A DNA stretch of 64,000 nucleotides from Phragmitibacter sp965284365. Lineage in GTDB: Bacteria; Verrucomicrobiota; Verrucomicrobiia; Verrucomicrobiales; Verrucomicrobiaceae. Location of the stretch: NCBI GenBank assembly GCA_965284365.1, contig OZ260079.1, positions 6,324,001 to 6,388,000 of the forward strand, given 5' to 3'. The position numbers and the translations under genes are program-made. Shown piece by piece: positions 43,858 through 52,252 of the stretch. Position 1 is the stretch's first letter. Each line of letters opens with the position of its first letter. The notes beneath the pieces were generated by a model. It did not search any database. It saw only the letters and a program-made list of their open reading frames with translations, and was not told the origin of the DNA.

Positions 43858-44304
43858 TTAGCGCTTGGGAGTCTTACGAACCGCCTTCTTCGTGCTTGCT
43901 CGTTTGGCAGCAGTTTTTTTCACCGTGGCAGTTGGCTTCTTGGTGGCGGAAGCGGAGGTTGGCACTGTGGAAGCACGCTTCCGCTTAGGCGCGGCTTTAG
44001 CAGTCGAAGTTGCTTTGAGACTGACGGCCTCTTCCGTTCCTACTTTTGCCTCTTCGCTTTTGGTTGGCGCAGATCCTTCCAGAGCAGGTGTCGCATGTTT
44101 GTCAAACAGGCCTTCCAGAACCCCTCCGAGCACGGCGCCAACCACGACGCCTATGGGTCCGGCAATGGCAGCGCCTACCATGCCGCCGACTGTTGCTCCG
44201 GCAGGAATATGGGGAGAATCCGCCGCGCTCGGCACAGCCGAAGAAGTGGTGTTTGTCTCCACTTCCTGCGTGGAATCGGTATCCGTATCGGTGAGGGCCT
44301 TCAT
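43858..44304 (-). CDS. Glycine-zipper protein with histone-H1-like basic tail
   Basis: 148 residues from the ATG at 44304, with AGGA nine bases upstream. The N-terminus is acidic and Thr/Ser-rich (MKALTDTDTDSTQEVETNT). Next is a glycine zipper at about 40-70 (GGMVGAAIAGPIGVVVGAVL, then GGVLEGLF), a likely membrane hairpin. The last 50 residues are Lys, Arg, Ala, Thr and Pro in a repeated pattern (AAPKRKRASTVPTSASATKK, AKRASTKKAVRKT), like the DNA-binding tail of histone H1. The combination would put a DNA-binding tail on a membrane. Its zipper resembles that of the protein at 19754-20269. No family is named with confidence. Confidence 0.7.
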   Translation of the reverse strand: MKALTDTDTDSTQEVETNTTSSAVPSAADSPHIPAGATVGGMVGAAIAGPIGVVVGAVLGGVLEGLFDKHATPALEGSAPTKSEEAKVGTEEAVSLKATSTAKAAPKRKRASTVPTSASATKKPTATVKKTAAKRASTKKAVRKTPKR

Positions 44305-44579
44305 GGTTTGTCCTACAATTTGGTAAAGAGATTGGCGTCTGGGCAGCAGTGCTCTCTCCTTATCTGAATCGCCGTCTCCGGCACACACGGCCTTGGTGAT
44401 CGGTACAGGCTATCATTCTAGGCGAGTCATAGCCGATACATCATCCGTTAGTGATTGACCGAGCAGACAGCCTTTCAGCATCAAATCACTCAATCTGCGC
44501 TGCAAATGACGGGAGGCTCCAGGATATCTCTCCTTGCATGGGGCCATGAGCGACACGGCTGCGATTGCATAGTGTGAAG

Positions 44580-45590
44580 ATGAAACATGGACTCCTTTTG
44601 TTCGGGCTATCAGCCTTGGCGGCACGATCGTTGATCAAAAAGCGTTCGAGAGCACCGCAATATTCCTTTGTTGGGAAGGTAGTCCTCATCACGGGCGGCT
44701 CCCGGGGATTAGGACTGGTAATGGCGCGATACCTCGCGGCGGAAGGAGCGAAGCTTGCCTTGCTGGCTCGTGATCCTGATGAACTGGCTCGTGCTCAGAC
44801 CGAGTTGCGCAGCAGCGGCGCAGAAGTCATCACGATTGTGGGTGATGTGCGGGAACCGGCCACTGCGGATCGCGCCGTTCAGACGACGGTGACGGAGTTC
44901 GGTGCGCTAGATGTGCTGATCAATAACGCCGGCATCATCATGGTGGGGCCCTTGGAGAACATGACCCAAAATGATTTCGACGATGCGTTCGCCATCCATG
45001 TATGGGGACCGCAACGCTTCATGAATGCAGCGCTCCCTCATCTTAAAAAATCTTTAGGCCGCATCGTGAATATCTCCTCCATTGGAGGAAAAATCGCCAT
45101 CCCCCACCTCGCCGCGTACTCGGCCAGCAAATTTGCCCTGGCAGGTCTTTCCGATGCCTATCGCAATGAACTCGCCAAGGACGGGGTCAAAGTCACTTCG
45201 GTGTTTCCGGGACTCATGCGCAGCGGGTCTCATGTCCACGCAACATTCAAAGGGAATCACAGCGCGGAGTTCGGCTGGTTTACTTTGGGGTCTGCGACGC
45301 CGCTGTCATCCATCTCAGTAGAACGCGCGGCCAAGCACATCATCGAGGCCTGCCGCGCCGGAGCACCGCAGATACTCGTCGGTTGGCAGGCGAAGATAGC
45401 CGTCCTGGCTCACACTTTGTTTCCCAATATCGCAGGGGCCAACGCGGCTTCCATTGCGCATGTCATGCCTACAGCGACGCCTGGCTATGAAACATTACCC
45501 GGCAGTGAGGCGAGAGGTGCATTCCCTCCCCGCTTCGTCACGTCTTTGCCAGATGCAGCGAGCCTGAGGAATAATGAGACGGGCAGTTGA
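44580..45590 (+). CDS. SDR-family oxidoreductase with N-terminal membrane segment
   Basis: 336 residues from the ATG at 44580; a TTG at 44565 is possible. The first 20 residues (MKHGLLLFGLSALAARSLIKKR) form a short hydrophobic anchor with a basic end. The SDR Rossmann domain follows: KVVLITGGSRGLGLVMARYL (TGxxxGxG nucleotide site), LINNAGIIMVG (NNAG), NISSIGGK with Ser, and YSASKFALAGL, which is the YxxxK catalytic pair. The tail of about 90 residues is longer than in short SDRs and ends in a Ser/Pro-rich stretch. It uses NAD(P) on an unknown substrate, perhaps a membrane lipid or quinone. Confidence 0.9.
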   Translation: MKHGLLLFGLSALAARSLIKKRSRAPQYSFVGKVVLITGGSRGLGLVMARYLAAEGAKLALLARDPDELARAQTELRSSGAEVITIVGDVREPATADRAVQTTVTEFGALDVLINNAGIIMVGPLENMTQNDFDDAFAIHVWGPQRFMNAALPHLKKSLGRIVNISSIGGKIAIPHLAAYSASKFALAGLSDAYRNELAKDGVKVTSVFPGLMRSGSHVHATFKGNHSAEFGWFTLGSATPLSSISVERAAKHIIEACRAGAPQILVGWQAKIAVLAHTLFPNIAGANAASIAHVMPTATPGYETLPGSEARGAFPPRFVTSLPDAASLRNNETGS

Positions 45591-45598
45591 GCCGAAAA

Positions 45599-46501
45599 CT
45601 ATGGCGAACCCGCCCAAGAATCCGTGAGCATTTGCCGGAATGACGCTGCATTCGAAAAGGCAAAAGCATTCCGGTCATTGTTGAAATAGGCCCAAAGACG
45701 AGTCGCGCCAGATTGCTTCACACGGTCGGCCCAGATCGCTAATTCTTCCTCGGTATAGTCATGACGATACCACTGGGTAGTGCCGTGGAACCGCACATAC
45801 AATTCATCTGTGGTAACCACGAGTTCATCTGGGAGGCGGGGCCCGCTGCATGAGCAGAAGATGATCTTCGCCTTTTTGAAGGCGGCATACACGGTCTTGT
45901 TCCACCAACTGCGGTGCCGGAACTCGACGACATTGCGTCGATGCGGATCCAACTGAGTGACAATGGCCTTGAGGCGTGCAGGCGAGTAATGATGACTCGG
46001 CGGAAACTGATACAGGAAACAGCCCATGCGCTCTCCCAGCAGATCCGCGATATAACCAAAATCTTCCACGAGCGTCCTGGTGCGACTGAGCCTTTTCACG
46101 TGCGTGATCAGTTCACAGACTTTGACGGTATAGACAAAGTCCTGCTCACCGGCCTGCTTCAGCCAAGTCTTCACGGCATTGACGGTGGGCCAGGAATAAA
46201 ATGGAGCGTTCAGCTCAACGGTGTTGAATCGCTCCGAATAATAGCTGAACCATTCTTTGGTAGGCATCTGGTCCGGATAAAAGGATCCCCGCCAGTGCCA
46301 GTAGAACCATCCCGAACATCCGATGTTCAACTGCGGGGGCTGCTGGGCGGGTGCGCTCGTTTCCACAGCGGCAAGCCTGGCCTCGTGCATCTTCTGTGAT
46401 CGCAGAAGATTTGCGGCACGTTGCTTCTCTCTCTTCTCCAGCTTCCGCTGGCGGCGCTCCTCCAAGGTCAATGGGGGTTTGGTAAGGAGCGCTGCAGCCA
46501 T
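45599..46501 (-). CDS. DUF72 domain-containing protein
   Basis: 300 residues. After a charged N-terminus (LEERRQRKLEKREKQRAANLL) the DUF72 barrel starts: LNIGCSGWFYWHWRGSFYP, YYSERFNTVELNAPFYSWP, DFVYTVKVCELITHVKRL, GCFLYQFPPSHHY, RRNVVEFRHRSWWN and YVRFHGTTQWYRHDYTEEEL. The order matches the DUF72/YecE family, about 250-300 residues long. Function in this family is not established, though members look like TIM-barrel enzymes. It ends nine bases from the convergent SDR gene. Confidence 0.92.
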   Translation of the reverse strand: MAAALLTKPPLTLEERRQRKLEKREKQRAANLLRSQKMHEARLAAVETSAPAQQPPQLNIGCSGWFYWHWRGSFYPDQMPTKEWFSYYSERFNTVELNAPFYSWPTVNAVKTWLKQAGEQDFVYTVKVCELITHVKRLSRTRTLVEDFGYIADLLGERMGCFLYQFPPSHHYSPARLKAIVTQLDPHRRNVVEFRHRSWWNKTVYAAFKKAKIIFCSCSGPRLPDELVVTTDELYVRFHGTTQWYRHDYTEEELAIWADRVKQSGATRLWAYFNNDRNAFAFSNAASFRQMLTDSWAGSP

Positions 46502-46553
46502 AGCCGAGATGGCCTTTCAAATTGATATCAGTGAGAGAGTAACGGGATGTTCC

Positions 46554-46829
46554 TTACTGCGCTGTTCCTGAGCCAGTTTGCTGGCTTCCGCCTTGAGGAT
46601 ATGCCTGCTGGGGAGTGACCTCAGAGCTCTTAGGTTGCGGCGAACTGCCTGTGGAAGTGCCACTGGCCCCTTGATCTCCCCGCTGACTGCCATCACCACC
46701 GGAGCCCGGAGTGCCCAAGGTGCGATTGACAGCAGCTTCGTCGGTGGACTCCGCCTCGTCGCAAGAGGCAGCGCCAAGCATGATGATGGCGCCGCAAAGG
46801 TAGAGCGGTGTTCTGAATGTGATCTTCAT
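46554..46829 (-). CDS. Small lipoprotein, low complexity
   Basis: 91 residues. MKITFRTPLYLCGAIIMLGAASC looks like a lipoprotein signal ending in a lipobox Cys at position 23 (AASC; the position -3 residue is not the usual Leu, so this is tentative). The rest is Gly, Ser, Gln and Thr-rich and probably disordered (GTPGSGGDGSQRGDQGASG). No domain is visible. It follows the antiporter's divergent upstream region. Confidence 0.6.
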   Translation of the reverse strand: MKITFRTPLYLCGAIIMLGAASCDEAESTDEAAVNRTLGTPGSGGDGSQRGDQGASGTSTGSSPQPKSSEVTPQQAYPQGGSQQTGSGTAQ

Positions 46830-47101
46830 ATCATGGATTCGACAGTCGAGGTGAAAACGTCTGTGCCTGAGGCTCAGCCAGAAGACCTAGATGGGCATCG
46901 GGTAGGTGCTGCCCGCTCCATTCGTATTAGGCGCAGGAGTTCTTCCTCGTTGTTGCTTTATGGCATGGCGCTCGATGTATAGAGGCACTCTTGACACACC
47001 TGAGCACGCCGGGAACGTCGATTCAAGACGTCCTCGTGGCTGCGGCTGCGGTGGCTAAGTGCGAGGCTTCGTTTTCCCAGCGTCCTTCCCGGTTACTCGT
47101 C

Positions 47102-49132
47102 ATGCATCATATCAGTTTCCTTCAAGACCTCGCCGTGGTGATGATCATCGCGGCAGTGGTGACGGTCGTCTTCCGTCTCTTGAAGCAGCCCGTGGTGCTA
47201 GGCTACATTGTCGCGGGCGTTATCATCGGCCCGCATACTCCTCCTTTCCCGCTCATTGAGGACAAGGAGACCATTCAGACGCTGTCAGAGTTGGGCGTTA
47301 TCTTTTTGATGTTCTCCCTGGGTCTGGAGTTCAACTTGAAGAAGCTGACCAAAGTCGGCTCGACCGCCCTGATCGCTGCTTCTGCTGAGATTATGCTGAT
47401 GATCCTTGCGGGGTATCATCTGGGGCAGTCATTCGGTTGGGGAAAGATGGACAGTGTCTTCCTGGGAGCCATCCTTTCCATTTCCTCGACCACCATCATC
47501 ATCAAGGCTCTGGAAGAGATCGGGAAAACGAAGCACAACTTTGCGCAGCTGATCTTTGGCATCCTCATCGTGGAAGACATCCTGGCCATCCTGATGATCG
47601 CGATCCTCTCCGGATTTGCGACGAGCGGGTCGCTCTCCATGGAGAATGTCGCGGTAACGGTGGGCAGGCTGAGCACCTTCCTGGGTGTGCTGCTGATCCT
47701 TGGTTTGATCTTGATTCCGCGTCTCCTGAACTGGATCGCAAAATTCAAAAGCAACGAGATGTTGCTCATCACGGTGGTGGGCCTGTGCTTCGGCGTCTCT
47801 CTCCTGGCGGTGAAGCTGGGCTTCAGCATGGCACTGGGGGCATTCATGATCGGCGCCATCATTGCAGAGGCTCGTCACATCGCCCACATCGAGACCTTGA
47901 TGCTGCCTCTGCGGGATCTCTTTAGCGCGGTGTTTTTCGTGTCCATTGGTCTGCTCATTGATCCGACGGTATTAATGGAACAATGGGCGCCGATTCTGAT
48001 CATCACGGCGGTGGTGGTGGTGGGCAAAGTGGTGACATGCAGCTTCGGCACCTTTGTGGCGGGCAATGACATGAAAACCTCCATGAGGGTGGGCATGGGG
48101 ATGGCTCAGATTGGGGAGTTCTCTTTCATCATCGCCGCGCTCGGCGCCTCCCTCAGCGCCACCAGTGGGTTCCTTTATCCCATTACGGTGGCCGTGTCAG
48201 CGCTAACCACTTTGCTGAGGCCTTACCTCATCCGAAGCTCCGACTCGGTGGTAGCCGGAATGAATCGTGTGATGCCAAATGGGGTGATCCAAATGCTGGA
48301 CACCTACACGCGATGGGTCAGCGAACTGGGAACGGTTCAAAAGAGCAAAAGCCCGTCAGCCTTCCTACGCAAATGGGGCTGGCAGATCCTGCTGAATTTG
48401 CTGCTCATCGCGGGTGTTTTCATCACGGCTGCCTTTACGAAACAACGCGTTCAGGAGTGGCTGCATCTCACCGTCAGCCAGGATGCCATTCGCGCGATCA
48501 TGTGGCTCGGGGCCATGGTGCTGAGTCTGCCCATGCTTATTGCCATCATCCGGAAATGGCAGGCGTTCGGCATGCTCGTTAGCGAGATGAGCGTAACCCG
48601 GGCGGCGGCTGGGGAAAAAGCGACCGCACTACGCAACATCGTCTCGACCATCGTCTTCACGGCAGGTTGCGCAGCTTTGTTGCTGCTCGTCCTGGCACTT
48701 AGCTCCGCCATTCTGCCCTCGCGTAATCTGCTTATCTTTTCTGCCTTGGTGGTCGTCGTAATGGCGGTGCTGCTCTGGCGCGTCTTCAGCCGACTTCACG
48801 CGCGGGCTCAGGTCGCCTTGCAGGAAACTTTGATGGAGCCTGCCCTTCCTCATATCCGGCAGGACTTCGATGAGCCAGCCATTCCAGCGCTGCTGCGGGA
48901 TGCCGGGTTGATCACCGTAAAAATCATCGCGGAATCTTCTGCTGCGGGCAAGGTGATCGCCGAGGTGCAATTGCGCAGCCGCACCGGCGCCAGCATCGTC
49001 GGCATCGAACGCGGCACCGAGAACATCATCAACCCGGGTCTATCAGAAGAACTCCGACCCGGCGACGCGATCCTGCTACTGGGGAGCGAGGAACAATTGC
49101 AGAAGGCCCGGGAGATCTTTGAGAAAGCGTAA
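47102..49132 (+). CDS. KefB-type cation/proton antiporter with TrkA-C domain
   Basis: 676 residues from the ATG at 47102. The CPA2 antiporter core has about 12 helices: FRLLKQPVVLGYIVAGVIIGP, ELGVIFLMFSLGLEFNLKKL, GAILSISSTTIIIKALEE, LIVEDILAILMIAIL with the ion-site Asp, SMALGAFMIGAIIAEA and VGMGMAQIGEFSFIIAALG. About 100 further hydrophobic residues lie before a cytoplasmic RCK_C (TrkA-C) domain at about 600-676 (GLITVKIIAESSAAGKVIAE, then SIVGIERG). No N-terminal NAD-binding TrkA-N is seen. It should exchange K+ or Na+ for H+ under ligand control through TrkA-C. It is a different type from the antiporter at 17536. Confidence 0.88.
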   Translation: MHHISFLQDLAVVMIIAAVVTVVFRLLKQPVVLGYIVAGVIIGPHTPPFPLIEDKETIQTLSELGVIFLMFSLGLEFNLKKLTKVGSTALIAASAEIMLMILAGYHLGQSFGWGKMDSVFLGAILSISSTTIIIKALEEIGKTKHNFAQLIFGILIVEDILAILMIAILSGFATSGSLSMENVAVTVGRLSTFLGVLLILGLILIPRLLNWIAKFKSNEMLLITVVGLCFGVSLLAVKLGFSMALGAFMIGAIIAEARHIAHIETLMLPLRDLFSAVFFVSIGLLIDPTVLMEQWAPILIITAVVVVGKVVTCSFGTFVAGNDMKTSMRVGMGMAQIGEFSFIIAALGASLSATSGFLYPITVAVSALTTLLRPYLIRSSDSVVAGMNRVMPNGVIQMLDTYTRWVSELGTVQKSKSPSAFLRKWGWQILLNLLLIAGVFITAAFTKQRVQEWLHLTVSQDAIRAIMWLGAMVLSLPMLIAIIRKWQAFGMLVSEMSVTRAAAGEKATALRNIVSTIVFTAGCAALLLLVLALSSAILPSRNLLIFSALVVVVMAVLLWRVFSRLHARAQVALQETLMEPALPHIRQDFDEPAIPALLRDAGLITVKIIAESSAAGKVIAEVQLRSRTGASIVGIERGTENIINPGLSEELRPGDAILLLGSEEQLQKAREIFEKA

Positions 49133-49221
49133 TGGTCCTGGTGCCGCGCGAAGGAGGCTCGTGCCGTAAAAAGTGAATCTCTCTGGAAGCCGCTACCGAG
49201 AGGGTAACCCTCTGAGATTGC

Positions 49222-50172
49222 TTAGCGGTTCGACTTGCTTTCCTGCATGGCGAGAGCCGGAACATTGACGTTCCAAGCCAGCTTCATTGCCGCTAGCAAA
49301 CGAATCATCCAGTAGCTCAAATCGAGTTCCCACCACTTCAGCCCGTGACGCGCGGAATTCGGAAAAGCGTGGTGGGTATTGTGCCACCCCTCCCCCATTG
49401 CCAGGACGCCGAAGACGAAATTATTGCGGCTCTCATCACGGCTTTTGAAAGGCCGTCTGCCCCACAAGTGGCAGGCAGAATTCACGCTCCAGGTAACATG
49501 GTGCACCAGAAACAGCCGAACCACGCCGCCCCAAATCAGACCCTTGAGCATGCCGATCCATGACCAGGAAAGCAGTCCGCCCAGGATGGCGGGCAGAAGG
49601 AAGGTCGCCAGCACCCATACGGGGAACAAATTGCTAACCCTACGGAGGGCCTTCGAATTCCGTAGATCGGCGACGTATTTTGTGAGATCCACGGGATTTT
49701 TGCCCAGAAGCCATCCGACGTGTGCATGCCAAGCCCCTTTAACGGCGCCCCAAAATCCGACGCCGCTGTGATGAGGCGAATGGGGATCCCCCTCCTGATC
49801 ACTGTACCGATGATGAATGCGATGCATTGCCACCCACTCCATAAGCGAGCCCTGCACGGCCATGGAACCGAGGATGCCCAGTATCACTTTCACGAAACCG
49901 TAGGTTTCAAAAGATTTGTGAGTGAAAAGCCGGTGAAAACCAATGGTGATTCCCACGGTGGTGAGAACATAAAACCCTACGAGCAAGGCTAAATCGTGTC
50001 CTGTAAAACCCCAACCCCACAACCATATCGGAACTCCCAAAACCGCCACGAAGGGGATGATGATAACGGCAAGCGTGCCGAGTTTCGCCGCTAAAGTAGG
50101 TTCGGCGTGAGAATGGTGTACTTCAGTGGGGGAGATCAGTTCGGCGTTCTTTTCAAGGGTCATATCATCCAT
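49222..50172 (-). CDS. Acyl-CoA/fatty-acid delta-9 desaturase
   Basis: 316 residues. Three His boxes of the membrane desaturase family are complete: HRLFTH (residues 80-85), HRIHH (117-121) and HNTHH (about 262-266). They bind the di-iron site. Membrane segments are at about 33-52, 60-80, 92-112 and 182-216, in the usual two pairs. The family introduces a cis double bond into saturated acyl chains. Start is the ATG at 50172; one at 50163 is equally possible. It is probably used for membrane fluidity. No partner is visible nearby. Confidence 0.93.
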   Translation of the reverse strand: MDDMTLEKNAELISPTEVHHSHAEPTLAAKLGTLAVIIIPFVAVLGVPIWLWGWGFTGHDLALLVGFYVLTTVGITIGFHRLFTHKSFETYGFVKVILGILGSMAVQGSLMEWVAMHRIHHRYSDQEGDPHSPHHSGVGFWGAVKGAWHAHVGWLLGKNPVDLTKYVADLRNSKALRRVSNLFPVWVLATFLLPAILGGLLSWSWIGMLKGLIWGGVVRLFLVHHVTWSVNSACHLWGRRPFKSRDESRNNFVFGVLAMGEGWHNTHHAFPNSARHGLKWWELDLSYWMIRLLAAMKLAWNVNVPALAMQESKSNR

Positions 50173-50332
50173 GGCAAATCAAGTCTCTATGCTGCTCAGA
50201 ATCAATTCCGAACTTACAAAGTGGGCACAGTGTTAGACTCTTTACACCCCTATGTGTTCATTGGCGAGCGGTTTAATGAATCGCCCTAGGAAGATGCCCG
50301 CCGGCCCTGCCCACGGCTTCCCCTTTAATCCG

Positions 50333-50761
50333 CTAAAACCGTAATTCGGAGTAGCCGTGGGTCGCCAGTTGGCGGTTGAGCTCCGCCGCGACCTCAGCCC
50401 CCCGCCCACGCCATTTATCTCTTTGCTGCGGGTCTCTCATTTTTTTTGAGATATCCACCAGTTCCCGCCAAGCTTTGGCCAAGTCTTCCGGCAAATCAGC
50501 AGGCACCGGCACCTGCTGGAGTTTGTCCACCATGGTAAGGCGATGCCCTTCCTCCATGGGTGCTGGCAAGGTCTGGCGCCATTCTAAAATGCCTTCGAGA
50601 GACCTGACAAATTCGATGACCGCACTTCGCTCTCTCACTTCCATGGCGCGGATATCCTGCCTCTTCAGCTTGGGAGGCGGCGGGGCTTTTTCGCGGCAGG
50701 CGCAGATGCCAATCGCTGCTACCGCCGCGAGCAAGATGCACAAAGAGACTCGATTGAGCAT
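50333..50761 (-). CDS. Small lipoprotein at the end of the DUF1501 locus
   Basis: 142 residues from the ATG at 50761. MLNRVSLCILLAAVAAIGICACREK ends in Cys22, the probable lipid-modified residue. The mature part begins with Pro/Lys (APPPPKLKRQD) and continues as helices (MEVRERSAVIEFVRSLEGIL, EDLAKAWRELVDISKKMR). It follows the DUF1501 gene by 24 bases on the same strand, so it is likely part of that operon. I do not recognise a family. Confidence 0.65.
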   Translation of the reverse strand: MLNRVSLCILLAAVAAIGICACREKAPPPPKLKRQDIRAMEVRERSAVIEFVRSLEGILEWRQTLPAPMEEGHRLTMVDKLQQVPVPADLPEDLAKAWRELVDISKKMRDPQQRDKWRGRGAEVAAELNRQLATHGYSELRF

Positions 50762-50785
50762 GCCAAAGTTCGGGCCCAAAGTTCC

Positions 50786-52231
50786 TTACGCGAGGATCGG
50801 CTTAATGACGGTGCCCGCTACATCCGTGAGCCGGAAGTCACGTCCCTGGTACCGATAGGTGAACCGCTCGTGCTGAATGCCCATCAGATGCAGGAGCGTC
50901 GCATGCAGGTCATTGACCGTGGTACGATTTTCCACCACATCGAAGCCGAAGTCATCCGTGGCGCCATACGTGTAGCCCGGTTTTACTCCAGCTCCGGCGA
51001 GCCAAAACGTGAAGGCATCCCGGTGATGTTCTCGCCCATAAACGTCCGCGGTCTTGGCAGAGGAGCCCTGCGTATATGGCGTTCTGCCGAATTCGGAGAC
51101 AAATATCACCAGTGTGTCGTCCAGCAATCCTCGTTCCTGCAAATCATCGAGCAGTGCTGAGGTCGGTTGATCGATCTCCCGCGTGATGCCTTCATAGGCG
51201 GTTTTGATTGCTGCATGGTGATCCCAGCCGGGGTGATAAAGTTGCACGAAGCGCACACCCTTTTCGCAGAGGCGACGCGCGAGGAGACAGTTATGGGCAA
51301 AGGTGCCGCTCGTGGCTGCATCCGGACCGTACCGTTCCAGCGTGGCGGCCGATTCTCCCGCGATGCTGGTCACCTCAGGCACTGAGGTCTGCATGCGGAA
51401 AGCCATCTCATATTGCTCAATGCGCGCCTGGATGTCCGCTTCGCCGCGGCGCGCAAATTCGTCTTTCTGCACCTCACCCAACTGATCCAGCATACGGCGA
51501 TGCAAAGCCGGAGGCATTCCGGCGGGGTTATCGAGATACAGCACCGCTTCCTTACCGGGACGAAAGGGCACGCCCTGATGCTGCGACGGCAGAAACGCGC
51601 TGTCCCACAGGCGTGATGAAAGCGGCTGATCCACGCCTTTGCGCGTCACCAACACGATAAAGGCCGGTAGATCTGCGCTTTCGGAGCCCAGCCCATAGCT
51701 CAACCATGAGCCCATGGCCGGTCTGCCGGGGAGTTGATTCCCGCTGTTCATGTAAATGATGGCCGGGTCATGGTTGACCGCCTCGGAGACCATGCCTTTA
51801 AGAAAACAGAGGCGGTCCGCCTGCCGGGACAAATGCGGAAAGCGGTCACTGAACCACGCTCCGCTCTGGCCGTGTTGCTTGAAGGGAAACACGGATCCCT
51901 GCATCAGGAAGTTCCCCTGCAGCTTCGACATGCCCAGCGGCTTCCTCCCCTTGAATACCGACGGCGGGAGCGGCTGCTGCGCCCGCTCGTTCAACAAGGG
52001 TTTGTAGTCAAAAGACTCAAGCTGCGACATACCGCCGCTCATGAAAAGGCAGATGACCCGTTTCGCCTTGGAAGGAAAGTGTGGCAGACCTTTGATGCCT
52101 GCCTGTGACTGTGCTTGCAGGGAATTTCCCAGCACCGAGGTCAATGCCGCCGCCCCAACCCCGTGGCCGAGACGTGAGAGCCACTCCCGCCGGGTCAGGC
52201 CTTGAAAGTCAGTGTATTGCTGGCAATGCAT
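50786..52231 (-). CDS. Tat-exported DUF1501 protein
   Basis: 481 residues. The N-terminus has FQGLTRREWLSRLGHGVG, a twin-arginine signal. DUF1501 (PF07394) motifs follow: KRVICLFMSGGMSQLESFDYKP, SGAWFSDRFPHLSRQAD, PAIIYMNSGNQLPGRPAMGSW and LVIFVSEFGRTPYTQG, the last with catalytic-like residues. The fold is related to alkaline phosphatase and sulfatase. In PVC bacteria it nearly always pairs with cytochrome-type DUF1549/DUF1553 proteins, as here: the large upstream ORF ends 21 bases before this start. The true substrate is not known. A lipoprotein gene follows. Confidence 0.9.
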   Translation of the reverse strand: MHCQQYTDFQGLTRREWLSRLGHGVGAAALTSVLGNSLQAQSQAGIKGLPHFPSKAKRVICLFMSGGMSQLESFDYKPLLNERAQQPLPPSVFKGRKPLGMSKLQGNFLMQGSVFPFKQHGQSGAWFSDRFPHLSRQADRLCFLKGMVSEAVNHDPAIIYMNSGNQLPGRPAMGSWLSYGLGSESADLPAFIVLVTRKGVDQPLSSRLWDSAFLPSQHQGVPFRPGKEAVLYLDNPAGMPPALHRRMLDQLGEVQKDEFARRGEADIQARIEQYEMAFRMQTSVPEVTSIAGESAATLERYGPDAATSGTFAHNCLLARRLCEKGVRFVQLYHPGWDHHAAIKTAYEGITREIDQPTSALLDDLQERGLLDDTLVIFVSEFGRTPYTQGSSAKTADVYGREHHRDAFTFWLAGAGVKPGYTYGATDDFGFDVVENRTTVNDLHATLLHLMGIQHERFTYRYQGRDFRLTDVAGTVIKPILA

Positions 52232-52252
52232 GAAACAAAGATTAGGGAGGAC

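Noticed and set aside
46991..47101. Antiporter start at 46991
   Set aside because: The extra 37 residues lack the first membrane helix pattern and the ATG at 47102 begins the typical antiporter N-terminus.
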